Shown in pieces: positions 51,740 to 60,789 of a DNA stretch of 64,000 nucleotides (position 1 is the stretch's first letter; every line of letters starts with the position of its first letter). The DNA is from CAYQUC01 sp964420605 (lineage in GTDB: Bacteria; Pseudomonadota; Gammaproteobacteria; UBA6429; Thiohalophilaceae): NCBI GenBank assembly GCA_964420605.1, contig CAYQUC010000001.1, positions 1-64,000 on the forward strand, written 5' to 3'. The notes beneath the pieces are model-generated. The model did no database searches, was not told where the DNA came from, and saw only the letters and a program-made list of their open reading frames with translations. The position numbers and the translations under genes are program-made.

Positions 51740-54700
51740 TTTTAACCCTAAAATTCGAAAATAAGTTATTCAGAAATTGAATTCGTTGCTCAGGATCATC
51801 AAGTTCTTTGGTGATTTTTAGTTTGTCTGTCCCATCAAGGCGATAGACTGATGATTGCGTTTGTATCAAGTTTATTATAAGCATAGGATCAATATTGGGC
51901 TTGCTATTAAATATAATGCGTCCGCCGTTGGCTCCCATTTCTATTTTTGTAATGCCAATTTCTGATGCAAGTATTTTTAATTTAGTGACCTGAAATAGTC
52001 TTTTGCAGGGATCAGGTAATAAGCCAAATCGATCAATCATCTCGACTTGTAGTTCTTTTAGATCCAGATTGTCTTTGGCACTTGCAATGCGTTTGTATAG
52101 AATAAGTCGTTCATGAATATCGGGTAAATAATCATCTGGTATTAGAGTCGGGGTATGGATATCGATCTCAGCAATTTGATGGTTTTCTAAATTATCATCA
52201 GGATGGAGCCCTTCTTTAAGTGCTTTGACTGCGCGCTCTAATAATTCAGTATACAATGTGTAACCGATTTCTTGCATTTGACCGCTTTGCTCGTCACCGA
52301 GCAGTTCACCGGCTCCACGAATCTCTAAATCATGTGTTGCAAGAGTAAACCCTGTACCGAGTGACTCAATGGATTCTATTGCTTCCAATCGTTTTCGGGC
52401 ATTTGCCGATATAGTTTTAATTGAAGGAATTACCAAATAAGCATAGGCTCGATGGTGGGACCGACCAACACGACCACGTAATTGATAGAGTTGTGCAAGT
52501 CCAAATTTATCGGCACGATTGAGTATAATGGTATTAGCGCTTGGAATATCAATACCTGTTTCAATAATCGTAGTACAAACGAGTATATTAAACCGTTGAT
52601 GATAAAAATCTGACATAACACGTTCAAGTTCACTTTCTCTCATTTGTCCATGCGCATAACTAATATTAGCCTCTGGTAATAACTCCTGTAATTTATTTGT
52701 TTGGTTTTCAATAGATTCAACGTCGTTATGGACAAAAAATACTTGTCCTCCCCGTTTTATTTCACGTTGACATGCTTCAATAATATAATCGTCTTTCCAC
52801 TCTGTAATAAAAGTTTTAATAGCGAGACGTTTTTTAGGCGGCGAAGCAATAATAGATAGTTCGCGTAAGCCAGACACTGCAAGGTTGAGTGTTCTAGGTA
52901 TTGGTGTTGCGGTTAACGTTAATATGTCTACTTTAGAGCGTAAGGCTTTAAAGGATTCTTTTTGCCTTACACCAAAGCGGTGTTCTTCATCAATTATAAT
53001 TAAGCCTAATCTTTTATATACAATCGATTTTTGAAGTAATTTATGTGTGCCAATAACGATATCAACAGTACCTGTTTTTAAGCCAGCTATAGTAGAATCT
53101 TGTTCTTTTTTTGATTGAAACCGAGATAACGCGTCTATTTTTACAGGCCATTCAGAGAATCTGTCTCGAAAGTTTTCAAGATGTTGCTGAGATAATAATG
53201 TGGTTGGAACTAATACTGCAACTTGTTTCCCCGATTGTACCGCAATATAGGCGGCACGCATTGCTACTTCGGTTTTACCAAATCCGACATCGCCACAAAT
53301 CAGATGATCCATTGGTTTATTCGAACGCATACTGGCAATTACATTATCAATTGCGGTTTGTTGGTCTGGTGTTTCTTCAAATGGAAATGCGCTAGCAAAC
53401 CCATGGTACTGAACATCATCGATTTGATATGCAAAGCCAGTTTGAGCTTCTCGTTTAGCATAAATATCCAATAGTTCGGCTGCAACATCACGAACTTTTT
53501 CGGTCGCTTTGCGTTTGGCTTTTTCCCACTGGCCACTACCTAATCGATGAAGTGGAGCATGTTCGGGTGCTGAACCGGTATAACGGCTAATTAAATGTAA
53601 TGATGATACGGGAACGTATAACTTATCACTACCAGCGTATTCTAATAATAAAAACTCAGTATTTGTCTCATTTATTGTCAAGGTTTGTAGACCTTGATAA
53701 CGACCAACACCATAGTTTTCGTGAACTACTGGTGAACCAATCATCAATTCAGTTAAATTACGTACAATACTCTCGGTGTCTTTTTGCGTTTTTCGTCGAC
53801 GTCTTTGTAATACTTGTTGACCAAATAATTGAGATTCGCTTATTACTGATATTTTTTCACGAGGTAAAACTAAACCATTCTCTAAGGGAAATACTGTAAT
53901 ACATAATTTGTTGGATGAATTTAAAAAATCTTGCCAAGTATCACATTGTGTTGGTCTAATGTTATGGCCTTTTAATAATTCTAGTAATGTCTCGCGGCGA
54001 CCCTTTGTTTCAGTAGAGAAAAGTATTTTGCCCGTTTGGTCTTCGGTAAATTCTTTTATGTATGAGGTTAGTTTTTCTAGTGGATGTTCACTTCGCGCAT
54101 TCATCGTTAATTCTGGTGGCGCGATGATAGAATAGTTTATGGCGTATTCTTGTTCAAATTTATACTCTTGTAAGACAACTTGAGGGTATTTTTTTATCGA
54201 ACTAAAAACTTCATTTGTTTGTAAATATAACTCATTCGGTGTTAATAATGGTCGGGTTACATCGTGTCGTAACTGCTCATAGCGCGATTTGATTTCGGAC
54301 CAAAAATCATCTGCAGCAGACTCGACACCTTGCATTAGAAATAATAAACACGATTTATTTAAGTAATCAAATACCGTTTCGGTGGCATCAAAAAAAAGAG
54401 GAATATAATACTCAATTCCAGCCGGTGAATTTCCTTGGGATATCTCTTTATAAATATTTGATTGTGACGGATCGCCATCAAATTTTTCTCTATAACGTTG
54501 TCTGAAATGAGCTATTCCATCATCATCAAGTGGAAATTCTTTGGCGGGTAGTAATTGAAAGTTATTTATTTTTTGTGTGGAGCGTTGCGTTTCAGGATCG
54601 AAAACGCGAATGCTTTCAATTTCAGTATCGAATAATTCAATTCTAATCGGGGTGTTACTGCCCATGGGATAAATATCAAGAATATTACCTCTAACGGCAA

Positions 54701-55199
54701 ATTCACCGTGCTCCATAACCGCTGAAACACAATTGTAGCCACTTTGTTCTAGGTTTAATCGAAATTTATCTAAATTTAATTCTTGCCCAAGCTCAATAAT
54801 TAAACTGTTTTTATTAATATAATCCTTTGGAATGACTTTGTGCATGAGTGTTTGCACAGGGACTATTATAATGCCAGATGTTAAATCTTGTAATTGATAT
54901 AGCGTTCGAAGTCGCTCTGAAATAATATCTTGATGCGGTGAAAAAACATCGTAAGGCAGAGTTTCCCAGTCAGGAAAAGACATTACCGAGGTCGATGAGT
55001 TACCCAGATAAAATTTTAATGAATATTCAATCCGCTGAGCAGAGGCTGTATCAGGTGTGACTAAAATAACCGGTGATGAACTTTGTTGGGCTGTTTGGCT
55101 AGTTACAAGACCTATACCACTGTCATACAGGCTACCCCATAACTGGCGCTGTCCACTTTCAATTGGTGCTTCTGGGTGTAACGGGTTATCTGAACTCAT
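51729..55199 (-). CDS. mfd: Transcription-repair coupling factor Mfd
   Basis: 1156 residues, full length. The N-terminal UvrB-homology module runs to about 350. The RNA polymerase interaction domain contains GSPVVHENYGVGRYQGL. The translocase motor has GDVGFGKTEVAMRAA (Walker A), IIDEEHRFGVRQKE and LTLTATPIPRTLNLA, then TTIIETGIDIP and QLYQLRGRVGRS. The C-terminal autoinhibitory domain closes the protein. Mfd removes stalled RNA polymerase at DNA damage and recruits UvrA. It is followed by the overlapping oxygenase gene. Confidence 0.97.
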   Translation of the reverse strand: MSSDNPLHPEAPIESGQRQLWGSLYDSGIGLVTSQTAQQSSSPVILVTPDTASAQRIEYSLKFYLGNSSTSVMSFPDWETLPYDVFSPHQDIISERLRTLYQLQDLTSGIIIVPVQTLMHKVIPKDYINKNSLIIELGQELNLDKFRLNLEQSGYNCVSAVMEHGEFAVRGNILDIYPMGSNTPIRIELFDTEIESIRVFDPETQRSTQKINNFQLLPAKEFPLDDDGIAHFRQRYREKFDGDPSQSNIYKEISQGNSPAGIEYYIPLFFDATETVFDYLNKSCLLFLMQGVESAADDFWSEIKSRYEQLRHDVTRPLLTPNELYLQTNEVFSSIKKYPQVVLQEYKFEQEYAINYSIIAPPELTMNARSEHPLEKLTSYIKEFTEDQTGKILFSTETKGRRETLLELLKGHNIRPTQCDTWQDFLNSSNKLCITVFPLENGLVLPREKISVISESQLFGQQVLQRRRRKTQKDTESIVRNLTELMIGSPVVHENYGVGRYQGLQTLTINETNTEFLLLEYAGSDKLYVPVSSLHLISRYTGSAPEHAPLHRLGSGQWEKAKRKATEKVRDVAAELLDIYAKREAQTGFAYQIDDVQYHGFASAFPFEETPDQQTAIDNVIASMRSNKPMDHLICGDVGFGKTEVAMRAAYIAVQSGKQVAVLVPTTLLSQQHLENFRDRFSEWPVKIDALSRFQSKKEQDSTIAGLKTGTVDIVIGTHKLLQKSIVYKRLGLIIIDEEHRFGVRQKESFKALRSKVDILTLTATPIPRTLNLAVSGLRELSIIASPPKKRLAIKTFITEWKDDYIIEACQREIKRGGQVFFVHNDVESIENQTNKLQELLPEANISYAHGQMRESELERVMSDFYHQRFNILVCTTIIETGIDIPSANTIILNRADKFGLAQLYQLRGRVGRSHHRAYAYLVIPSIKTISANARKRLEAIESIESLGTGFTLATHDLEIRGAGELLGDEQSGQMQEIGYTLYTELLERAVKALKEGLHPDDNLENHQIAEIDIHTPTLIPDDYLPDIHERLILYKRIASAKDNLDLKELQVEMIDRFGLLPDPCKRLFQVTKLKILASEIGITKIEMGANGGRIIFNSKPNIDPMLIINLIQTQSSVYRLDGTDKLKITKELDDPEQRIQFLNNLFSNFRVKNAA

Positions 55200-55333
55200 T
55201 AATCTACGTCAAAATCTGAAAGCGGTATTTTAACTTTATTTAGGATACTAGGGTAGTAAATTTCAGGTTGATAACTCATTTTTTAAAGAAAAATGGGCTG
55301 TGGTTCGATTATAGATTAATAAATCGCAGGGAT

Positions 55334-55846
55334 TTATCTAATTTCCTCCATAGAGAATTTTTTTGACTTAATCTGGGGAGTTATTAGCGCATATCCTTCT
55401 AATTGCCAATGTGCCAGTTCTGCCATGGCGGAAGGCACTAGTTCCACAAAATCAAAAAAATCAGATTCTGAATAGCCAAAATCGTGGGCGGCTATATTAC
55501 AAACTTTAAATTTAACGCCGAGTTGATGGTAATATTTAATTCGTTCGACCGATTCTTTATATTTTTTATAGTTATGTTTTACGACAGTTACAATTTCGGT
55601 GCCATGAATTACCACGACGATATTCATAAATTCGGGAGCATAATCGTAAGGTGAATCCATGAGAGGGTTCATTAAAGAACGAACCCAATATAAAGCGGAA
55701 TTAATTTTTTGAGGTGTATCAAAATAAAAGTCATAAACTACTTTTGGACTCTTGTACGGGGTTTGAATAAATATCGACTTTTCAGCAGACATTAATGGTG
55801 CTTGAAAAGCAACAAAGACTAGGAACATGGAAAAGAATCGCATCAT
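55334..55846 (-). CDS. Second exported DsrE-like protein
   Basis: 170 residues. A signal peptide (FFSMFLVFVAFQAPLMSA) is cleaved near residue 21. The mature protein follows the same pattern as the protein at 38487: NIVVVIHGTEI, RIKYYHQLGVKFKVCNIAA with Cys116, VELVPSAMAELAHWQLEGYALI. The two are clearly paralogous by eye although their middles differ. A role in periplasmic sulfur handling is inferred. No convincing sigma-54 element precedes this copy. It lies between mfd and acs. Confidence 0.8.
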   Translation of the reverse strand: MMRFFSMFLVFVAFQAPLMSAEKSIFIQTPYKSPKVVYDFYFDTPQKINSALYWVRSLMNPLMDSPYDYAPEFMNIVVVIHGTEIVTVVKHNYKKYKESVERIKYYHQLGVKFKVCNIAAHDFGYSESDFFDFVELVPSAMAELAHWQLEGYALITPQIKSKKFSMEEIR

Positions 55847-55997
55847 CCAGTTTTAACCAAATTTATTTACGTTTATATCCGCTACTGTGTATCGCTTTGT
55901 ATGATCCATCATAATCCAGTATGAGCTAATAATACTAAGTATAGTCAATTTTAGCTAAGTAAAGAAAAAAACAAAAATTAAACCTGATAAAAATAAT

Positions 55998-56020
55998 AAC
56001 ACTATCCTGCTAGCAGTGTT
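55998..56020 (-). terminator. Probable terminator of acs
   Basis: AACACT (55998-56003) pairs with AGTGTT (56015-56020); a smaller palindrome CTGCTAGCAG lies in the loop. On the minus strand it follows acs by 30 bp and is followed by an ATTATTTTTATC tail. Confidence 0.5.
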
Positions 56021-56049
56021 TGCGATTCTAAACCACAAAAATCTTGAAG

Positions 56050-57987
56050 TTACTTGTTTTTCCTATTTATTATGAGGTCGTCAACCACGGCAGGATCCGC
56101 GAGTGTTGAAGTATCACCAAGTGTATCAATTTCATTACACGCAATTTTTCTTAGTATTCGACGCATAATTTTACCCGAGCGCGTTTTTGGTAAGGCTGGA
56201 GCCCATTGAATAATATCGGGTTTTGCTATTGGGCCGATTTCATGGCGTACTTGAGCGATGAGTTCGGATATTAACTGTTCAGTACTTTCAACGCCATTAA
56301 TTAAGGTGACATAAGCATAAATGCCTTGGCCTTTAATATCGTGAGGATAACCAACAACCGCAGCTTCAGCTACACTTTGATGTTTAACTAAAGCACTTTC
56401 AACTTCAGCAGTGCCCATACGGTGTCCCGAAATATTTAATACATCATCAACTCGTCCTGTAATCCAGTAATCACCATCTGCATCACGTTTAGCACCATCA
56501 CCCGTAAAATACATTCCTGGGTAGGTAGTAAAATAGGTATCAATAAAGCGTTGATGGTCACCATAAATTGAACGCATCTGCCCAGGCCAAGATTGTGTCA
56601 TGACCAAGTTGCCTTCACATTCGCCGTCTAGGAGTTTGCCGTCATTATCGACAATACCAGGAACGACACCGAAAAATGGTTTGCTTGCTGAACCGGGTTT
56701 CATTTTTATTGCGCCGGGTAATGGGGTAATTAAATGACCACCTGTTTCGGTTTGCCACCAGGTGTCGACAATTGGACAGTTGGCGTTACCAATTAAGTGA
56801 TAATACCATTCCCAAGCTTCTGGATTTATTGGTTCACCGACAGTGCCGAGCAAACGTAGGCTACTACGTGATGTTTTTTCAACATATGAATTACCTTCAC
56901 GCATTAAGGCGCGTATTGCGGTGGGTGCAGTGTAAAATATATTAACTTTATGTTTGTCACAAACTTGCCAAAATCGAGATGCGTCCGGATAGGTTGGTAT
57001 ACCTTCAAACATTAAAGTCGTAGCACCATTAGCGAGTGGGCCGTACAAAATATAGGTGTGTCCGGTTATCCAGCCAACATCCGCAGTACACCAGTAGATA
57101 TCACCTTCTTGATAATCAAACACATATTTGTGTGTAATCGCTGCAAATAGATGATAACCGGCAGTGGTGTGCAATACCCCTTTTGGTTTACCGGTTGATC
57201 CTGATGTGTATAAAATAAATAAAGGATCTTCTGCATCCATTATTTCAATTGGACAACTATCTGAAACCGTTGCAAGTTCTTCATGATACCAAATATCGTG
57301 TTTATCATTCCAGTCGACTTTACCTTTGGTGTGTTGGATAACCAAAACTGTATGAACATTAGGGCATTGTGCAACAGCAAGATCAGTATTGGCTTTTAAT
57401 GGTACTGATTTACCACCGCGTATACCTTCGTCAGCGGTGATGACGATTTGACAGTCAGAATCAAGAATTCGATCTTTAATGGATTCTGGTGAAAAGCCAC
57501 CAAAAACAACGGAATGCACAGCGCCAATTCGGGCGCAAGCCAACATGGCATAGGCTGCTTCTGGAATCATTGGCATATAAATACAAACTCTATCACCTTT
57601 TTTTATATTACGTTTTTTTAAGATGTTGGCAAACTGACTTACCTTGGTATGTAATTGTTTGTAGGTGATTTTTTCACTTTTATTTGGATCATCACTTTCC
57701 CATATAATGGCCACTTGATCGGCTCTGGTTTTTAAGTGTCGATCGACACAGTTGTAACAAGAGTTTAATTTCGCACCTTCAAACCATTTAATGTTACCGG
57801 TGGTGAAATTCCAGTCGTGAACTGTCTGCCATTTTTTTTCCCAACTAAGGAATATGTTTGCTTGTTCACTCCAGAAAGCATCGGGATTTTCGATGGAATT
57901 TTGATACATTGATTCATATTGCTCAGCTGTAATATGAGTGTTTTTAATAAAGTTCTCTGGAATGTCATAAATTTTGTGGTCTGACAT
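56050..57987 (-). CDS. acs: Acetyl-coenzyme A synthetase
   Basis: 645 residues, typical length. The N-terminal FWSEQANIFLSWEKKW region, YTSGSTGKPKGVLHTT (P-loop), DTWWQTETGGH, and the C-terminal PKTRSGKIMRRILRK are all present; the last holds the lysine that is acetylated in homologues to switch the enzyme off. It activates acetate to acetyl-CoA. A GAGGATT ribosome-binding site precedes the ATG. It lies 34 bp after a PilZ-domain gene on the same strand, so the two are probably cotranscribed. Confidence 0.96.
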   Translation of the reverse strand: MSDHKIYDIPENFIKNTHITAEQYESMYQNSIENPDAFWSEQANIFLSWEKKWQTVHDWNFTTGNIKWFEGAKLNSCYNCVDRHLKTRADQVAIIWESDDPNKSEKITYKQLHTKVSQFANILKKRNIKKGDRVCIYMPMIPEAAYAMLACARIGAVHSVVFGGFSPESIKDRILDSDCQIVITADEGIRGGKSVPLKANTDLAVAQCPNVHTVLVIQHTKGKVDWNDKHDIWYHEELATVSDSCPIEIMDAEDPLFILYTSGSTGKPKGVLHTTAGYHLFAAITHKYVFDYQEGDIYWCTADVGWITGHTYILYGPLANGATTLMFEGIPTYPDASRFWQVCDKHKVNIFYTAPTAIRALMREGNSYVEKTSRSSLRLLGTVGEPINPEAWEWYYHLIGNANCPIVDTWWQTETGGHLITPLPGAIKMKPGSASKPFFGVVPGIVDNDGKLLDGECEGNLVMTQSWPGQMRSIYGDHQRFIDTYFTTYPGMYFTGDGAKRDADGDYWITGRVDDVLNISGHRMGTAEVESALVKHQSVAEAAVVGYPHDIKGQGIYAYVTLINGVESTEQLISELIAQVRHEIGPIAKPDIIQWAPALPKTRSGKIMRRILRKIACNEIDTLGDTSTLADPAVVDDLIINRKNK

Positions 57988-58021
57988 ATGAATCCTCGTC
58001 GTTATTGTTTTTTAAAAGGAA

Positions 58022-58789
58022 TTATTTTGATTGTTTTTTTCGCATATCAATACTGTGAATGTAGCGTTGTATTTTAGCATTATCGGGAGTTTGCAAGTCG
58101 ATAAACTTATAACCAAGTCGTAGCACTTCTTTATTACTTAAATTTATAATTTCTTTACTTCGGAGTTCAAGATCAAATGAAATGCTACCGATTTCACCTA
58201 AATCGATTTCACAGTGAGGTGCTAGTTCAAATAGTTCATGTGATGTCGATATGTCCGGATCATTAAGTCCAATTCCACCTGAACTCATATCGGCGAGTGT
58301 TAGTAACCTTCTGGTATTATTATCGAGCCCTTTTATCCGACATTCTATTTTGTCACCTAAAGGAATTGCCATTCGATAATATTCCCTACGTTGAAGGTAT
58401 AAAATATTATTTGGTAGTTCACATAAAAATGCTCGTTCATTATTTAATGTTATCGGTTTTAATTTTCGAACTGAAAACTCAACTCTTACATTATTGCATT
58501 TTGTTTTACAGGTAACCCTTTCACTGTTTACAACTAGTGAATTACGTTTTTCATCAGAGCTGCAATCAAGAATAAAAGTTTTTTTAATAACATCAACAGA
58601 AATAACCGAGGTTAAAATAAAGTTATTCATGGAGTTATCATAATAGGCTGTAATGACATCAGGTTTTATAATTAAACTCTTGAGAATGGAACACATTTCA
58701 AATTGGTTTTCGACATGGTATTGCCCATACTCATCGACTGCATCTTTTATCTGTGCTTGGTTTATTTCTGGGTTACTATTTTCGATCAT
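58022..58789 (-). CDS. YcgR-like PilZ-domain protein
   Basis: 255 residues. An N-terminal YcgR-like beta domain (about 30-130) is followed by a PilZ domain with the two cyclic-di-GMP contact motifs: RREYYR at 134-139 (RxxxR) and DMSSGGIG at 167-174 ([D/N]xSxxG). The protein therefore should bind cyclic di-GMP. YcgR itself slows flagella, but no flagellar gene lies here. Its start directly follows the stop of the upstream unknown gene, and acs follows 34 bp later. Confidence 0.82.
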   Translation of the reverse strand: MIENSNPEINQAQIKDAVDEYGQYHVENQFEMCSILKSLIIKPDVITAYYDNSMNNFILTSVISVDVIKKTFILDCSSDEKRNSLVVNSERVTCKTKCNNVRVEFSVRKLKPITLNNERAFLCELPNNILYLQRREYYRMAIPLGDKIECRIKGLDNNTRRLLTLADMSSGGIGLNDPDISTSHELFELAPHCEIDLGEIGSISFDLELRSKEIINLSNKEVLRLGYKFIDLQTPDNAKIQRYIHSIDMRKKQSK

Positions 58790-59284
58790 TTAATGTTGGC
58801 CAAATTTCATAAATTGGGTAAATCTGCTCCAGTTAGAAGTATCAGCTTGATCTTGTTCAACGATTAAATCAATAGGAGCCATGGTTGATAATATCCAACC
58901 CGGAATTGGTCGGCTACCGCTTGAACCACAACTAGCACCCAGGTTTTTAGGATGGTAAATTTTAATTAAATTTGGAGAGGCTGGCTCATCAACATAAACA
59001 ATGCCGCAGTAATCGTATTTATGCTGCTCTCTAATTTGGTTATCAACGTCTTTTATATAAGCAATTAATGTTTCATGAGATGATGGTGTTGTAGGCACGG
59101 GTTTATTGGTGGAATATAAAAACCAGCTTTTCTCGTGTTGAGCTGATAATGTTTGCCATAACGCATCAACTTGTGGCCAGCGTAACATATTGGTAAAGCA
59201 ACCTTTATAGCGTGTTAGGAAATCAGCGGCATCTGTTTCAGTACTCGTTTTATTGTCTATCTTATCTTGATTGTCTGTGTGCAT
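58790..59284 (-). CDS. Conserved-looking protein of unknown function
   Basis: 164 residues, soluble, no signal peptide. After a polar N-terminus the sequence has tryptophans (LRWPQVDALWQTL), YDYCGIVYVDEPASPNLIKIY, then a glycine/serine loop GASCGSSGSRPIPGW. Cysteines are at 29, 93 and 119. I do not recognise a named family; the C-terminal half looks like a compact conserved domain. Its stop abuts the start of the PilZ gene, so unknown gene, PilZ gene and acs form one likely transcript. Confidence 0.65.
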   Translation of the reverse strand: MHTDNQDKIDNKTSTETDAADFLTRYKGCFTNMLRWPQVDALWQTLSAQHEKSWFLYSTNKPVPTTPSSHETLIAYIKDVDNQIREQHKYDYCGIVYVDEPASPNLIKIYHPKNLGASCGSSGSRPIPGWILSTMAPIDLIVEQDQADTSNWSRFTQFMKFGQH

Positions 59285-59390
59285 TTTATCTGTTGTTCTC
59301 GTATCAGTATTTGTTACTATTTTAGTAGGTGTTTGTTAATCTGATTCTAAATGGTGATTTTAGTTCTAATTTTAATAAAATTCAAAAGAA

Positions 59391-60308
59391 TCATTGATAT
59401 AACAGGCTGTTATGTTGATTTGACACCTTGCTTATATCCCAATTCTGTATTGCCCAGTGATGGAGTTCTTCGATATTCGTTGTTTTGAGTTCATTTGGCG
59501 GCATTTGCCTTAAATACCAAAGTGCCATCCATAATTGCAGTGTTGCTTTATTTTCATCTAATGTCATAGCGCCTGTTTGTTTGCTTAATTTTGATCCGTC
59601 AATATGACAAACAACGGGTAAGTGGCAATATTGGGGTATGGGGTAGTTTAACAGCGACAGAATTAGTATTTGACGCGAACATGAAGTGATTAAATCAACT
59701 CCGCGTACCACTTCGGTAATTTTTTGTGCCGCATCATCAATTGCAACAGCAAGTTGATAGCTAATATTACCGTCTCTTTTTTGCACTACAAAATCACCGG
59801 TAAGCTTAATATTTTCAGTTTGAATTCCTTGGATGACATCAGTGTATTGAATGGTTTGAGCACCGACTAATAATCGTAGGCTGTGTGGTGTGTTAGGTGT
59901 AATGTTCTTATTGCGGCAGGTTCCGGGGTATACGTTGGACATTTGTAATTTTTGATTATAGTGTTGTTTTAAATTCTGCTGAATTATTGTTTTGCGACTA
60001 CACTGACATTTGAACAATCTGTTTAATTTTTGTAGTTGTTCGATGGCTTGAAAATATAGCTCCTGTCTTAAGTTCTGATAGACTACCTCATTATCCCAGT
60101 GCAGATGATGTACATCGAGTATTTTTAATATAGCATCACTTGCGCCTTTTTGTTCACGTTGTGTATCGATATTTTCAATACGCAGCAACCAGTTGCCGCC
60201 TTGAGATTTGGCTTGAAAGTAACTCGCGACAGCAGTAACTAATGAACCAAAATGAAGCGGCCCAGTTGGTGATGGTGCAAACCGACCTATGTATTTTTTT
60301 TTTATCAT
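59391..60308 (-). CDS. gluQ: Glutamyl-Q tRNA(Asp) synthetase
   Basis: 305 residues. It resembles the catalytic half of GluRS without the anticodon-binding domain: RFAPSPTGPLHFGSL is the HIGH-type motif, RIENIDTQRE follows, CQCSR and a later PGTCR supply zinc-site residues, and DGSKLSKQTGA replaces KMSKS. It attaches glutamate to queuosine-34 of tRNA-Asp. In many gammaproteobacteria the gene neighbours dksA, as here, with a DUF3579 gene in between. Confidence 0.93.
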   Translation of the reverse strand: MIKKKYIGRFAPSPTGPLHFGSLVTAVASYFQAKSQGGNWLLRIENIDTQREQKGASDAILKILDVHHLHWDNEVVYQNLRQELYFQAIEQLQKLNRLFKCQCSRKTIIQQNLKQHYNQKLQMSNVYPGTCRNKNITPNTPHSLRLLVGAQTIQYTDVIQGIQTENIKLTGDFVVQKRDGNISYQLAVAIDDAAQKITEVVRGVDLITSCSRQILILSLLNYPIPQYCHLPVVCHIDGSKLSKQTGAMTLDENKATLQLWMALWYLRQMPPNELKTTNIEELHHWAIQNWDISKVSNQHNSLLYQ

Positions 60309-60399
60309 AAAGTATTCACAAACTATACTATAGCCATAATATTGTTTTAAATTAAAGAAATACGGTAGTTGGTCGAAGATTATAGTAAATTATAAATAA

Positions 60400-60423
60400 A
60401 TTAACTTAATTAACTTAATTAAC
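60400..60423. repeat. 9-bp tandem repeat before the DUF3579 gene
   Basis: The unit ATTAACTTA is repeated 2.7 times and ends 9 bp before the ATG of the DUF3579 gene. It lies where the ribosome-binding site would be expected, and no good Shine-Dalgarno sequence is visible. Confidence 0.7.
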
Positions 60424-60432
60424 ATAAGTGTA

Positions 60433-60774
60433 ATGGCTTTGGAAACAAAATCAAAAGAAACTCCTGAAACATTCGTGATTCGAAGTGTTCGAAATGATGG
60501 TTCGAAATTTCGGCCAGGGGATTGGATTGAAAGAATTTCAGCTACATTAGCAAGCTTTAACACAACGCCCACTAAAAAAGCGCCTAAAGGTGCGAAACCT
60601 TGTGTTATTGATGGTGAGAAGTGTCTTGTTGTGGAAAGTCAACTGGCTACACTAAATCCTGCTGCATACGAATTTATCATGAATTTTGCATATTCAAATG
60701 ATTTACGTATACAACAAGATCGCCGCTGTCGAGATAACTCTGTTGTGGTTGATCGTCGTAGCGACGAAGGATAA
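60433..60774 (+). CDS. DUF3579 family protein
   Basis: 113 residues. FVIRSVRNDGSKFRPGDWIERI, PCVIDGEKCLVVESQLATLNP and AYEFIMNFAYSNDLRI are the marks of the family, which is found mainly in beta- and gammaproteobacteria and has no known function. It ends 15 bp before the convergent dksA gene and diverges from gluQ. Confidence 0.8.
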   Translation: MALETKSKETPETFVIRSVRNDGSKFRPGDWIERISATLASFNTTPTKKAPKGAKPCVIDGEKCLVVESQLATLNPAAYEFIMNFAYSNDLRIQQDRRCRDNSVVVDRRSDEG

Positions 60775-60789
60775 ATAGTGTACTGTAAA

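Noticed and set aside
55893..55909. GG-N10-GC on the minus strand upstream of the second DsrE-like gene
   Set aside because: Only the two dinucleotides fit; the rest (TGGATCA, AAGCG) departs too far from the consensus.
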